The notes under the pieces are model-generated. The model saw only the letters and a list, made by a program, of their open reading frames with translations, made no database searches and was not told the DNA's origin. 64,000 nt of DNA, taken from assembly GCA_035471925.1 (NCBI GenBank), contig DATIPO010000059.1:62001-126000 (forward strand), given 5' to 3'. The position numbers and the translations under genes are program-made. The stretch comes from JANQFM01 sp035471925 (GTDB taxonomy: Bacteria; Acidobacteriota; UBA6911; RPQK01; DATIPO01). Below are positions 7,589-16,848 of the stretch, piece by piece; positions within the stretch are counted from its first letter, which is position 1; each line of letters starts with the position of its first letter.

Positions 7589-8497
7589 TCATTTTTCCTG
7601 GCGGGCACGCAGGGAGGAGCGGTGGAGGAGGTTCTTGAGGGATTCAGGGGACAGGGATTGGATGTCGTCCTGGTACTTGAGGACGGCGCCCAAAGTGTCT
7701 TCCACCACTTGTTCGTCAAGTTGATGGCGGTCGAGGGCGATGAGCGCTGAAGTCCAGTCGAGGGTCTCGGCCACGCCAGGAGCCTTGAAAAGTTCCAGGG
7801 AGCGGAGTTCCTGCACTAAGGCGGTCACTTGGCGGGCCAGTTCTTCCCCGGCTTGGGGACGTTTGGCCCGCACGATGGCCAACTCGCGTTGGAAAGAGGG
7901 ATAGTCGATCCAGTGGTAGAGGCAGCGGCGCTTCAGGGCGTCATGAATTTCGCGGGTACGGTTGGAGGTGAGAATCACCACCGGCCGCTCCTGGGCGTGA
8001 ATGGTCCCCAACTCGGGCACGGTCACCTGAAAATCAGAGAGCAGCTCCAGCAGAAAGGCCTCGAACTCTTCATCGGCCCGGTCGAGTTCATCGATCAGCA
8101 GCACCGGCGCACGCCCTTCGCTGGAGGCTTCCAGAGCTTGTAAAAGGGGACGTGTGAGCAGGAACTCGCGGCTGTAGAGGCTGCGTTCGATGTCGTCTCG
8201 GGGTGCACCCGAGGCTTCCATCACGCGCAGGTGGAGAAGTTGGCGGGCATAGTCCCATTCATAAAGGGCCGAAGCGGCGTCCAGTCCTTCGTAGCATTGC
8301 AGGCGGATCAAGCGGGTGTCGAGGATGCGGGCCAGTACCTTGGCCACCTCGGTCTTGCCCACTCCCGCTTCGCCTTCCAGAAAAAGAGGCTTTTCCAGCT
8401 TGAGGCTGAGGAAAACCGCCGTCTCCAGTCCTCGCTCGGCGATGTAGTCGTGGGTGAGGAGTTGCTCATGCATCTCCTCAATGGATTGGGGTTTCAT
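7589..8497 (-). CDS. MoxR-family AAA ATPase linked to the molybdenum hydroxylase operon (CoxD-like)
   Basis: This 302-residue AAA+ ATPase has Walker A GEAGVGKTE (residues 42-50), Walker B VLLIDELDRAD and the sensor-type TSNRTREIHDALKRR. MoxR/CoxD ATPases act as chaperones for metal-cofactor enzymes; CoxD is needed for the CuSMo centre of CO dehydrogenase. It is the last gene of the cox-like operon, 205 bases after coxM. The CoxE-type von Willebrand partner usually encoded next door is absent. ATG 8497 follows a clear GGAGGCGAG ribosome site, so the longer upstream frame is not used. Family assignment is firm; the role in this operon is by context. Confidence 0.88.
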   Translation of the reverse strand: MKPQSIEEMHEQLLTHDYIAERGLETAVFLSLKLEKPLFLEGEAGVGKTEVAKVLARILDTRLIRLQCYEGLDAASALYEWDYARQLLHLRVMEASGAPRDDIERSLYSREFLLTRPLLQALEASSEGRAPVLLIDELDRADEEFEAFLLELLSDFQVTVPELGTIHAQERPVVILTSNRTREIHDALKRRCLYHWIDYPSFQRELAIVRAKRPQAGEELARQVTALVQELRSLELFKAPGVAETLDWTSALIALDRHQLDEQVVEDTLGAVLKYQDDIQSLSPESLKNLLHRSSLRARQEK

Positions 8498-8702
8498 GTG
8501 GGTCTCGCCTCCTCGAAGAGGCGCACACGGCAGCGGCGCGGACGTCGATCGCCGCCTCTTCCTGCGCCGGTGTCCTGTCCATCCCGAATAGGACGCCCAC
8601 GCGTCTGGGGGGCCGCCTGCCGGCTCCGGCATCCTCGCCAGTGTGAAGGAGCTTGAAGTTGCCGCACATTGAAACCAGGCTGGCGCCGCACTTGTGAGCG
8701 CC

Positions 8703-9563
8703 TCACTGGCCCAGCGCTGAGCGGACGGCCCGCTTGAAGTAGACGCCGCACATGGCCCGCCGGTAATCGCGCGGAGCATGGAGGTCGTCCATGACATCGT
8801 CACCCAATTCGTCCATCAGGGCCTGGGCGGCCGCGCTCAGGGAGTCTTCGTCCAAGCGCGAGCCGGCCAGAGCTAGCTCGGCGGCTGGAGAACGGGTGGC
8901 GCTAGGGACGGCTCCGGTGACGGCCACGCGGGCTGAGGCGCATTCTTCATCCTCTACCTCTAAGATGACGCAGATGCCCACCAAGGCGTAGCGCGAGGCG
9001 GGATGCGGCAGCTTGACGTAAGAGGTGGCCTTGTCGGCCAGACTGGGGATTTCGACGGCGAAGAGCAATTCCTCTGCTTTGAGATCGGTTTCGAACAGGC
9101 CGGTGAAAAAGTCATCGGCCGCCACCGAACGCTGGCCTTCAGGACCCATCAGATGCAGCGTGGCGCCGGCGGCCAGCACCACGGCCGGCGGGTCGGAGGC
9201 GGGATCGGCGTGGGCCAGGTTGCCTCCCAGGGTTCCCCAGTTGCGCACTTGCGGATCACCGATGCGCGAAGCCGCTGAAGCCAGGGCAGGGCAGTGCTCC
9301 TGGACGTCGGCTGAGGCGGCGATCTGGGCGTGGGTTGTCAAGGCGCCGATGCGCAGGGAGCCGCCATCGGCAGCAATCTGGCGCAGTTCGTCGAGCCGAC
9401 CGATGTCGACCAGTTTCTGGGGCTGGGCCAAGCGCAGGTTCATGGCCGGAATCAGGCTGTGCCCTCCCGCCAGTGCTTTGGCATCGCCGGAAGCCAGCAT
9501 TTGGAGGGCTTCCTGCAGGGACTCCGCGCGTTCATATTGGAATGATGATGGCCGCATGCTCAT
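8703..9563 (-). CDS. coxM: FAD-binding medium subunit of a CO dehydrogenase-like molybdenum hydroxylase
   Basis: This 286-residue protein has the FAD motifs AGGHSLIPAMNLRL (from residue 32) and TLGGNLAHADPASD (from residue 111), standard for the medium subunit of CO dehydrogenases and related aldehyde/xanthine oxidases. It passes electrons from the [2Fe-2S] subunit to the quinone or another acceptor. Length is normal for the family. Its ATG overlaps the TGA of coxL (ATGA at 9563-9560), indicating tight coupling. The symbol marks the family position; the substrate of the complex is not shown by this subunit. Confidence 0.88.
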   Translation of the reverse strand: MSMRPSSFQYERAESLQEALQMLASGDAKALAGGHSLIPAMNLRLAQPQKLVDIGRLDELRQIAADGGSLRIGALTTHAQIAASADVQEHCPALASAASRIGDPQVRNWGTLGGNLAHADPASDPPAVVLAAGATLHLMGPEGQRSVAADDFFTGLFETDLKAEELLFAVEIPSLADKATSYVKLPHPASRYALVGICVILEVEDEECASARVAVTGAVPSATRSPAAELALAGSRLDEDSLSAAAQALMDELGDDVMDDLHAPRDYRRAMCGVYFKRAVRSALGQ

Positions 9564-11932
9564 GATTGCTTCCTTGTGACGTTATTGGCCTTGGCCTCCT
9601 GGATGGCTTTCCAAACCCGGGGCGGGGTCATGGGCATTTCGATCTGCTCCACGCCCAGCGGACGCAGGGCGTCGATGACGGCGTTGTAGACAGTGACCGT
9701 GCTGGCAATGGTGCCCGTTTCGCCGATTCCCTTGACGCCCAGCGGATGGTGGGGCGAAGGAGTTTCGGTGTGGCCTAGTTCGAAGTTGGGGAACATGTCG
9801 GCCCGCGGCACGGTGTAGTCCATCATCGAGCCTGTGATCAATTGTCCCTGCTCGTCGTAGGCAGCGCCCTCGTAGAGAGTCTGGCCCACACCCTGAACCA
9901 CTCCGCCGTGGACTTGTCCAGCCACGATGACGGGGTTGATCTGGGGGCCGCAGTCGTCCACGGCGATATAGCGCTTGAGTTCCACGTGACCGGTCTCGCG
10001 GTCCACCTCCACCACTGCCAGATGGCAGCCGAAGGGATAAACGAAGTTGGGCGGATCATAGAACTGACTGGCTTCCAGCCCGGGATCCATGCCTTCCGGC
10101 AGATCCCAGGCCACGGTGGCCATGAGGGCCAAGTCCTGAATCGTCTTATGCTCTTCGGGCGAGCCTTTGACGAAAAACTTGCCGTCTTCGTAGGCGATGT
10201 CTTCCTGGGCCGCTTCCAGCAGATGGGCGGCCAGAGCCTTGCACTTGTCCTTGACCTTGCGGGCGGCCAGGGCCAAGGCGGCGCCTGAGACGGGGGTAGT
10301 GCGGCTTCCGTAAGTGCCCCAACCCATGGGAGTCTGGTCGGTGTCTCCGTGGACCACTTCGATGTCTTCGACCGGGAAGCCGAGTTCGTCGGACACGATC
10401 TGGGCGAAGGTGGTCTCTTCGCCCTGACCATGAGGATTAGTGCCGATCATGACTTGGACTTTCCCAGTGGCCGAGACGCGCACGATACAGGACTCCCACA
10501 GTCCGCCCTGGAAGCCCGTGGCTCCGGCCACCTGGCTGGGTCCCAGGCCGCAGATTTCGGCGTAGGTGGTGACGCCGACTCCCAGCAGGCGACCGTCCTG
10601 GCGGGCTTGCTCCTGTTCTTGGCGCAGATCTTCGTAGCCGGCCATCTCCAGAGCCTGGTCGAGCACGGCCTGGTAATTGCCGCTGTCGTAAGTGAGGCCG
10701 GTCGCCACGTCGTAGCCGTCCTGGAAAGGCGGGATGAGGTTCTTGCGGCGCAGCTCGACGGGATCCATCTCCAGTTCGGCAGCCAGCTTGTCGACTAGCC
10801 GCTCCACCAGGAAGATGGCCTCGGGACGTCCGGCGCCGCGGTAGGCGTCAGTGGGCGTTGTGGTTGTGAAGACCCCGATCGATTCGCAGCGGGCGTGCTC
10901 GAAGCGGTAGACGTTGCAGTACATGAGCCCATGCAGAATGGTGGGGACGCCGGGTCCAGCCGTGGACAAGTATCCTCCCATGGCAGCGTAGACCTTGCCG
11001 CGAATAGCCACCATGGTCCCGTCCTTCTTGGCGGCCAGGTCGACGTATTCGACATGGTCGCGTCCGTGGATGGTGGCCTGGTAGTTTTCGCTGCGGGTCT
11101 CCGTCCACTTGACGGGCCGTCCCAGCTTGCGGGCTGCCCAAGCGACAAGGATCTCGTCGGCATAAACCGGAATCTTGCTGCCGAATCCGCCGCCCACTTC
11201 TTCAGCCACCACCCGCAGCTTGTTGTCGGGAATGCCCAGCACCAGACCCATTGCGTGGCGGTGAATGTGAGGATTCTGGCTGGTGCACCAGACCGTCATC
11301 TCTCCCGAAGCATCGTTGTACTGGGCCATGGCGGCGCGGGGTTCCATGGCGGTGGGCAGCAGGCGCTGCTGGACGATGCGTTCGGAAACCACCACGTCGG
11401 CTTCTTCGAAAGCCTTCTCGACTTCTTCGTCGCCGCTGGAGGCCACCCAGCGGAAGGCGATGTTATTGGGGACTCCGCCATAGAGGCGGGGAGCGCCTTC
11501 CTGAGTGGCTTTTTCAGGGTCGACGACAGCGTCGAGAGGCTTATATTCAACTTCCACTAGTTCGGCGGCGTCTTCGGCCTGATAGCGGCTTTCGGCCAGC
11601 ACAACAGCCACTCCGTCCCCCACGTAGCGCACGCGCTTCTTGGCCAGGGCGGGGTGGTCGGGCGTCTTGAGGTCGGCGTCGGGGACCAGCCAGGCGCAAG
11701 GTACAGGCTCGCAGTCCAAATCCTGGCCTGTGAAAACGGCCATCACGCCGGGAGCGTCCTTGGCGGCTCGGATGTCGATGCTTTTGATGCGGGCGTGAGC
11801 GTGGGGCGAGCGGACGACGGCCATGTGGAGGGTCCTTGGCAGCACCATGTCGTCTGTGTAGAGAGCTTTGCCGGTGATCAGCCGGGGATCTTCGCGGCGC
11901 TTGATTCCGGAGCCGAAGATGCGCGTGCTCAT
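9560..11932 (-). CDS. coxL: Molybdopterin-binding large subunit, form II CO dehydrogenase-like
   Basis: This 790-residue large subunit carries the molybdenum centre. The active-site loop reads AYRGAGR (residues 363-369), the form II signature. True aerobic CO dehydrogenases of form I have a Cys-containing AYxCSFR loop. Other family motifs include GGGFGSK, GQGEETTF and the late GIGETGTIAS with the catalytic Glu. Form II enzymes have poorly known substrates; some may oxidise CO slowly, others aldehydes or N-heterocycles. The ATG at 11932 overlaps the stop of coxS by ATGA, so the longer in-frame start inside coxS is rejected. With coxS and coxM it should form the usual L2M2S2 cytoplasmic complex. 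Confidence 0.9.
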   Translation of the reverse strand: MSTRIFGSGIKRREDPRLITGKALYTDDMVLPRTLHMAVVRSPHAHARIKSIDIRAAKDAPGVMAVFTGQDLDCEPVPCAWLVPDADLKTPDHPALAKKRVRYVGDGVAVVLAESRYQAEDAAELVEVEYKPLDAVVDPEKATQEGAPRLYGGVPNNIAFRWVASSGDEEVEKAFEEADVVVSERIVQQRLLPTAMEPRAAMAQYNDASGEMTVWCTSQNPHIHRHAMGLVLGIPDNKLRVVAEEVGGGFGSKIPVYADEILVAWAARKLGRPVKWTETRSENYQATIHGRDHVEYVDLAAKKDGTMVAIRGKVYAAMGGYLSTAGPGVPTILHGLMYCNVYRFEHARCESIGVFTTTTPTDAYRGAGRPEAIFLVERLVDKLAAELEMDPVELRRKNLIPPFQDGYDVATGLTYDSGNYQAVLDQALEMAGYEDLRQEQEQARQDGRLLGVGVTTYAEICGLGPSQVAGATGFQGGLWESCIVRVSATGKVQVMIGTNPHGQGEETTFAQIVSDELGFPVEDIEVVHGDTDQTPMGWGTYGSRTTPVSGAALALAARKVKDKCKALAAHLLEAAQEDIAYEDGKFFVKGSPEEHKTIQDLALMATVAWDLPEGMDPGLEASQFYDPPNFVYPFGCHLAVVEVDRETGHVELKRYIAVDDCGPQINPVIVAGQVHGGVVQGVGQTLYEGAAYDEQGQLITGSMMDYTVPRADMFPNFELGHTETPSPHHPLGVKGIGETGTIASTVTVYNAVIDALRPLGVEQIEMPMTPPRVWKAIQEAKANNVTRKQS

Positions 11933-12411
11933 GAGGAGCCTCCCTTCATGTGGCGGGCCGCTTCTTGCACGGCGGCGACGATGTTCTGGTAGCCGGTGCA
12001 GCGACAAAGATTGCCTTCCAGTCCGTGGCGGATCTCGGCTTCGCTGAGTTGGTCAGGCGAGGAGTGCTGTTCCAGCAGGGCGGCGGCGGCCATGATCATG
12101 CCTGGTGTGCAGTAGCCGCACTGCAGCCCATGCTTCTCCCAAAACGCTTCTTGCATGGGGTGCAGTTGGCCGTCCTGGGCCAGGCCCTCGATAGTGGTGA
12201 CTTGGCGGCCGTCTGCTTGAGCCGCCAGGCAAGCGCAGGACTTGAGGGAGCGCCCGTCCATGTGGACGGTGCAGGCGCCGCACTGACTGGTGTCGCAGCC
12301 GATGTTGGTGCCCGTCAGCCCCAGCTCCTCGCGCAGGAAGTGGACCAGCAGCATGCGGGGTTCGATGTCGCGCTCGTAGCGCGTCCCATTGACAGTGAGG
12401 GAGACTTTCAT
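11929..12411 (-). CDS. coxS: [2Fe-2S] small subunit of a CO dehydrogenase-like molybdenum hydroxylase
   Basis: This 160-residue protein has both iron-sulfur sites of the family: a plant-ferredoxin-like N-terminal cluster (Cys39, Cys44, Cys47, Cys59 in CDTSQCGACTVH and KSC) and a helical C-terminal cluster (Cys98, Cys101, Cys136, Cys138 in CGYC and LCRC). It relays electrons from the molybdenum site to FAD. Length is typical. It follows the coxG-like gene by four bases and overlaps coxL by four, so all are translated from one mRNA. Confidence 0.92.
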   Translation of the reverse strand: MKVSLTVNGTRYERDIEPRMLLVHFLREELGLTGTNIGCDTSQCGACTVHMDGRSLKSCACLAAQADGRQVTTIEGLAQDGQLHPMQEAFWEKHGLQCGYCTPGMIMAAAALLEQHSSPDQLSEAEIRHGLEGNLCRCTGYQNIVAAVQEAARHMKGGSS

Positions 12412-12415
12412 CCTC

Positions 12416-12973
12416 CTACTCCTCTTCTTTTTTCTTCTTCGAGAACATGTCTTTGACCACGTCTTTGGCGATGCCGGCGGCGATCTTGGTGCTGGACGGT
12501 CCCTTGAGGTTGGCCTCGGTGCCGCTGATGCGGGCTTGGATGACTTGGTCCAGGGTTTCCAGGCTCTGGCGGGTGATGGAGCGGGCGGTGGTGTCGAGCA
12601 GACGCTGGCCTACGCCTGCGATGCGTCCGCCGACGTTGGCCTCAACGCTATAGCCCAACGTAGTCTTGCCCTCCTCTTCGGCATCCTCAAGGGTGATGTG
12701 ACCCTCTCCCTTGATGAATCCGCTGGGACCGCGGCCGTCGATGTTCATGTCATAGCTCTCGGGCTCGTCAAGATTGCTGAGTTGGACAGTACCCTGGAAC
12801 TTGCCTTGAACTGGACCCACCTTGACGTTGAGGGCGCCTTTGTAGGTATTGTCGTCGGTCCTGTCCAAGCGTTCGCATCCGGGCATGATCTTGGCAATCA
12901 CGTTCGGGTCTAGCAGCGCATCCCAAACCTCTTGGCGGGGCGCATCAAAGGTATAACTTCCTTTCAACTTCAT
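12416..12973 (-). CDS. coxG: CoxG-like SRPBCC-domain protein
   Basis: This 185-residue protein has a CoxG/SRPBCC domain: GSYTFDAPRQEVWDALLDP at the start, IMPGCERL, then ISGTEANL after a helical segment. It ends in a very basic and acidic tail (SKKKKEEE). CoxG proteins are tied to form I and form II cox operons and are thought to recruit the enzyme to the membrane. It is the first gene of this operon (coxG-S-L-M-MoxR). ATG 12973 has the ribosome site GGAAGAGAACGAG; the longer upstream frame lacks similarity. Confidence 0.82.
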   Translation of the reverse strand: MKLKGSYTFDAPRQEVWDALLDPNVIAKIMPGCERLDRTDDNTYKGALNVKVGPVQGKFQGTVQLSNLDEPESYDMNIDGRGPSGFIKGEGHITLEDAEEEGKTTLGYSVEANVGGRIAGVGQRLLDTTARSITRQSLETLDQVIQARISGTEANLKGPSSTKIAAGIAKDVVKDMFSKKKKEEE

Positions 12974-13116
12974 CTCGTTCTCTTCCTTTCGCGCCAATAA
13001 GATATCAGGCTTGAGGAAGAAGCGCGATGTCTGTCGCGAGGTGATCAACAAGTTGGCGCACGACTCAAGCTTCGGCGCCCGGCTGGCCTCCCGGCTCTGA
13101 TCGTGGAGGCGGCCCG

Positions 13117-15021
13117 CTAGTGCTCGCCGGTGGGATCTTCGTCGACCGAAGTGCTGGCGGGGAGGGAAAAATAGATGGTGGCGCCCATGTTGAGAGCCCC
13201 TTTGGCCCAAACTTCGCCACCATGGCGCGCCACGATGCGCTTGACCAGGAACAAGCCAGCTCCCGGTCCGGGATAGTCGCTGCCTTTGTGGAGCTTCTGA
13301 AAAAGCCCGAAGAGCCGGTCGAGCTTTTCGATCTCGAATCCCACGCCGTTGTCGCGCACATAATAGACGTAGTTTCCTTCTTCGTTCTGGGATCCGACTT
13401 CGATTTCCGGTGCCTCGACTTTTTGGCTGAATTTGAAGGCATTTGAGATCAGTTCGCTGAACACTCTCCTCAACTGCCGCTGGTCACCTCGCACCGGGAA
13501 AAGCGTGCGCATGGAAAAGCGCACGCTCATGTCCGGATACTGGGAGGAGATTTCTCGGTAGACGGAGCGGGCCAGCGCCGACATGTCGACTTGGGTGAAT
13601 TTGAAGGGCTGGCGCTGCAGGCGGGCCGCCTTATTGAGTTGAAGCACGATGGTCCCGGCTGAGCGGGCCGCTTCGTTGATGAGCTGGACGTAGCGCCGTC
13701 CTCCAACCCCAAGCTGCTTGGAGTCACGCAGCAGGGAACGGGAAAAGGAGGAAACCGCTCCAATGGGCTCTTGGAGGCGGCGCCCGGTGGCCTCGGCGAA
13801 AACTTCGACCTCGCCGGCGGCTTCCTGAAGCTGAGAGCTGAGGGCTTTGACCTGCTTTTGCAATTCTTCGCTCGAGGGTGCGTCGCTGTGGACGTTGGGG
13901 TTATGGGCCAAGTCGATGGAAAAAGCCGTCCACTGGGCGATCTCGCCCTCTTCGTCGCGCTGTCCCAGCAGAACCTGGCGGACGGGAATCTCCTGGCGGC
14001 GCCGGGTGACCAGCGAGGTTTCACCGCTCCAAAGTCCGGACGCGGTCTTCTCCAGCACCTCTTTACGGTAGCGGCGGTAGGCCCAATCGGGCATCACGCT
14101 GCGCAGCGTCAGGTCGCTGCTTTCCAGATCGCCCACCCCCAGCACCTGACGTCCTTGTTCGTTGAGGTAGGTGATGGCTCCGGCAGGTTCGAAGGACATG
14201 ACGATTTCAGCGGTTGATTCGCGAAGGCGCTTGAGCTGCTTGAGTGCGTCCTGGGCCCGTCTCAGATGCCTCGATTGATAGAGAGCCAAACCTGTCTTTC
14301 CAAGGAACTCCAACTGGTCGGCGTCGAACAGGCGCAGTCCTTTGGAGTGCAGGGACAACACTCCGATGGGTCCTTGGGGTCCGTCCAGCAGGACGCAGGC
14401 GGTGCTGGTCACGTTTTGCTGGTTGAGGAAGGCGGCTAATTGGTCGTCCTCATCGTCGGCGGGAACTTCGATGACTTCGGGGTCTTTCTGAGCCAGCATG
14501 GTCTGAGCGGTAGGCTGGTGGGCGTCGAAGGACATGCCGGTTAAGCGGTCCTTCCAGCCGGTCTGCACTCTGACCCTGAGCCGGCCACCGTCAGGATCGC
14601 TCTCCAGGAGCAGGGAATAGTCGCAGTGAAGGGCGTCGGCGGTGGCCTGACAGGCTTCCTCGGCCAAGGTCTTCCAGTTGGCGGCGGTGAGAGCCCGCTG
14701 GAAGAGGCGTCCCGTGCGCTGGGTCTGGTTGCGGGCCCGTTCGGCCTTTTCGGCGCGGTCTTCCAGTCCCCGGAAAGATTCACTCAGGCGGCGCAGGAAA
14801 AGCAGCAGCACGATGGGAGGGATCAGCGCCAGCAGCCCGCCGAACCAGCCTCCCGGACGCAGCCAGGCGCCGGCCGCCGCACCCGCCAGCAAGATCAGGG
14901 CGAAGGCTGCCAGCGTCCGCCAGGGACGTTCGTCATCGGCCCGTCCGGCTTGCCGCCAAGCCCAGACGGCGGCGGCGGCTTGAAGCAAAGCCGCAATGAT
15001 CCACAGCACCAGTTCCGTCAT
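13117..15021 (-). CDS. Membrane GAF-PAS sensor kinase homologue without the phosphoacceptor histidine
   Basis: This 634-residue protein has two membrane helices at the N-terminus (about residues 3-20 and 36-75), a coiled stretch, a GAF domain, a PAS domain (near ITYLNEQGRQVLGVGD) and a histidine-kinase core. The ATPase part looks intact: N box ELISNAFKFSQ, G1 DNGVGF, then GLFQKLHKG and GAGLFLVKRI. The H box reads GRRLQEPIGAVSSF. Relatives read SHDLQEP, so the phosphoacceptor His is replaced by Arg414. It may bind ATP without autophosphorylating on His, or regulate another kinase. No response regulator gene is adjacent. I prefer ATG 15021, since ATG 15057 has no ribosome site, though both are possible. 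Confidence 0.75.
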   Translation of the reverse strand: MTELVLWIIAALLQAAAAVWAWRQAGRADDERPWRTLAAFALILLAGAAAGAWLRPGGWFGGLLALIPPIVLLLFLRRLSESFRGLEDRAEKAERARNQTQRTGRLFQRALTAANWKTLAEEACQATADALHCDYSLLLESDPDGGRLRVRVQTGWKDRLTGMSFDAHQPTAQTMLAQKDPEVIEVPADDEDDQLAAFLNQQNVTSTACVLLDGPQGPIGVLSLHSKGLRLFDADQLEFLGKTGLALYQSRHLRRAQDALKQLKRLRESTAEIVMSFEPAGAITYLNEQGRQVLGVGDLESSDLTLRSVMPDWAYRRYRKEVLEKTASGLWSGETSLVTRRRQEIPVRQVLLGQRDEEGEIAQWTAFSIDLAHNPNVHSDAPSSEELQKQVKALSSQLQEAAGEVEVFAEATGRRLQEPIGAVSSFSRSLLRDSKQLGVGGRRYVQLINEAARSAGTIVLQLNKAARLQRQPFKFTQVDMSALARSVYREISSQYPDMSVRFSMRTLFPVRGDQRQLRRVFSELISNAFKFSQKVEAPEIEVGSQNEEGNYVYYVRDNGVGFEIEKLDRLFGLFQKLHKGSDYPGPGAGLFLVKRIVARHGGEVWAKGALNMGATIYFSLPASTSVDEDPTGEH

Positions 15022-15088
15022 GACTTCACTTACCTTACTCCAACGCCCCGGCCGCATTGTGTGGAAATCATCACAGAAAGTCCAAAGA

Positions 15089-16183
15089 CTAGGTCTCGCG
15101 TTCGGGCAAGGCTTCAGCCGAAGAGAGCAGGGTTCCCAGCCAGCGCAGGTCGCCGCTGTTCTCCAACAGAATTTTGACGATCATGGTCAGCGGAACGGAC
15201 AGCAACATTCCCAGCGGACCCCAGACCCATCCCCAAAACACCAGTGACAGCAACACCACCAAGCTGGAGAGCCCCAGCCTGTGTCCCAGAACACGTGGCT
15301 CCAGTACGTTACCAAGCAGCATGTTGACGGCTACATAGCCGGTGATGACTCCGAAGGCGGTTCCCACCGATCCGTTGATCAGAGCCAGTCCCAAGGGAGG
15401 CAGAGCCGCAACGATGGATCCGATGGTCGGAATGTAGTTGAGCAAGAAGCCCAGCACGCCCCACAGAACCGGGAAGCTCACCCCCCAGGCCCAGCACCAG
15501 AAACCCAACAGCAGTCCCGTCACTAGGCTGATCACGGTCTTGATGGCCAAGTAGTCCCGCACTTGGCGGGATATGTTGGAAAAGCGGTCCATCGATTCGG
15601 GACGCATGCCCATCTGGCGCATGGCCACCTGAGCCTTTTTGGGGAATCCAGCCGCCTCCAGCAGGATGAAGATAGTCGTGAGCAGGGCCATGAAGGTGTT
15701 GGAGAAGAGCAGGAGAAGGGAACTGACCAGCCGGCCGACCAAGCCCACCGCCGAGCCCATTACCGAGGCCGGATCGAAAAGCGCCATGAAAGAAAAATCG
15801 TCTTGAACCAGTCCTTGGGTCACCAGCATCTCCCGCAGCGGTTCGCTCAGGGAGAGAAGGCGCTGCTCCAAGATCTCCTGGTAAATGGGCCAGGCCGCCA
15901 TGAAATCACGTCCCGAGTCGGCGACCAGCAGTCCCAACAAAGCGAACAATGAGATCAGGCCCAAGAAGACGATGAGGACGGCTAAACCCGAGGGGACCCC
16001 CCGTTCCTGCATCAGGCGCATGGGAGTCACGGCCAGCATGGCCAAGAACATGGAGAGGAGCAGGACCGGCAGGATGCTTTGAGCCTCCCGCAGGCCAGCC
16101 ACAATGACCACAAAGCAGGCGGCCAAGAACAGCGCCCGCGTACCCGTTCCCGGACCACCTCCATCCTGGCTGACATGCTGCAT
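15089..16183 (-). CDS. AI-2E family transporter (PerM/YdiK type)
   Basis: This 364-residue polytopic membrane protein has about seven to eight helices and the family's C-terminal signature: FLLNYIPTIGSIVAALPP, then GNVLEPRVLGHRLGLSSL and FWGWVWGPLGMLLSVPLT. Family members export small molecules such as AI-2 or act as Na+/H+ antiporters; the substrate cannot be read from sequence. ATG 16183 is supported by a TAGACT box nine bases upstream and by lack of a Shine-Dalgarno site. It stands 67 bases upstream of the sensor kinase homologue on the same strand, and joint transcription is possible. Confidence 0.85.
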   Translation of the reverse strand: MQHVSQDGGGPGTGTRALFLAACFVVIVAGLREAQSILPVLLLSMFLAMLAVTPMRLMQERGVPSGLAVLIVFLGLISLFALLGLLVADSGRDFMAAWPIYQEILEQRLLSLSEPLREMLVTQGLVQDDFSFMALFDPASVMGSAVGLVGRLVSSLLLLFSNTFMALLTTIFILLEAAGFPKKAQVAMRQMGMRPESMDRFSNISRQVRDYLAIKTVISLVTGLLLGFWCWAWGVSFPVLWGVLGFLLNYIPTIGSIVAALPPLGLALINGSVGTAFGVITGYVAVNMLLGNVLEPRVLGHRLGLSSLVVLLSLVFWGWVWGPLGMLLSVPLTMIVKILLENSGDLRWLGTLLSSAEALPERET

Positions 16184-16192
16184 TTCGCCAGC

Positions 16193-16198
16193 AGTCTA
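16193..16198 (-). promoter_or_regulatory. -10-like TAGACT, 9 bases before ATG 16183 (leaderless type)
   Basis: The same hexamer and spacing recur before ATG 61234, where a consensus -35 is also present. Here the -35 region is weak. Confidence 0.4.
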
Positions 16199-16377
16199 CT
16201 CCTCCAGCCTGACTTGAACCCGCCTCCCGGCCTTAGCACAGGAAGCAGGCACAACTCCGCCGCCGCCTCGAAGGACAGTCATGAGGGGGGGCGCGAACGG
16301 ACGGGCACTGCCAAATGCCCATGGAATCGACCTTTGTCGCTGAGGCTTAGGTCATTTGTGAACTTGCCCGGCCCGCT

Positions 16378-16848
16378 TCATTGCTTTGAGATGTGGAGCT
16401 TGAGCCCTTCGTGGCTGGCCCTGAAGCCCAGGCTCTCATAGAAGCGCAGCGCCTTAGGGCGCCGCTTATCGGTTGTCAACTGAACCACATGACAGCCTTG
16501 CTCACGGGCCAAGCTGACGGCATGCTCGACAAGGGTCCTCCCAACGCCCCGTCCCCGCAAGGACCGGTTGACCCGGACGCTTTCAATCATGGCCCGCCAT
16601 CGTCCGCGATAGGTCAGGTAAGGTATGAAAGTGAGCTGGAGGAAACCCGCTACCCGGCCCTCGCTCTCCGCGATTAGAAGCCGATTGTTGGGGTCTTGAT
16701 CGATGGCTTGAAAGGCTTCAAAGTAGCGCTTGGGAAGCGGATCATCCTGGGGATTTTCCCGCTCTTGGCCCAACGGATCATCAGCCAATAGGCTAACCAA
16801 CGTAGTGACATCGTTTTGAGTTGCATTACGAAACTTAACTGGGAGCAT
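16378..16848 (-). CDS. GNAT-family N-acetyltransferase
   Basis: This 156-residue protein is a compact GNAT acetyltransferase. The acetyl-CoA site RGRGVGRTLVEHAV lies at about residues 97-110, and ALRFYESLGF near the C-terminus is the usual final motif. It transfers an acetyl group from acetyl-CoA to an amine; the substrate is unknown. ATG 16848 is the natural start. The gene stands alone, head to head with the large repeat-protein gene and about 190 bases from the AI-2E-type permease gene. Confidence 0.85.
   Translation of the reverse strand: MLPVKFRNATQNDVTTLVSLLADDPLGQERENPQDDPLPKRYFEAFQAIDQDPNNRLLIAESEGRVAGFLQLTFIPYLTYRGRWRAMIESVRVNRSLRGRGVGRTLVEHAVSLAREQGCHVVQLTTDKRRPKALRFYESLGFRASHEGLKLHISKQ

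Noticed and set aside
9560..11932. True (form I) CO dehydrogenase
   Set aside because: The active-site loop is AYRGAGR and lacks the copper-binding Cys of AYxCSFR.
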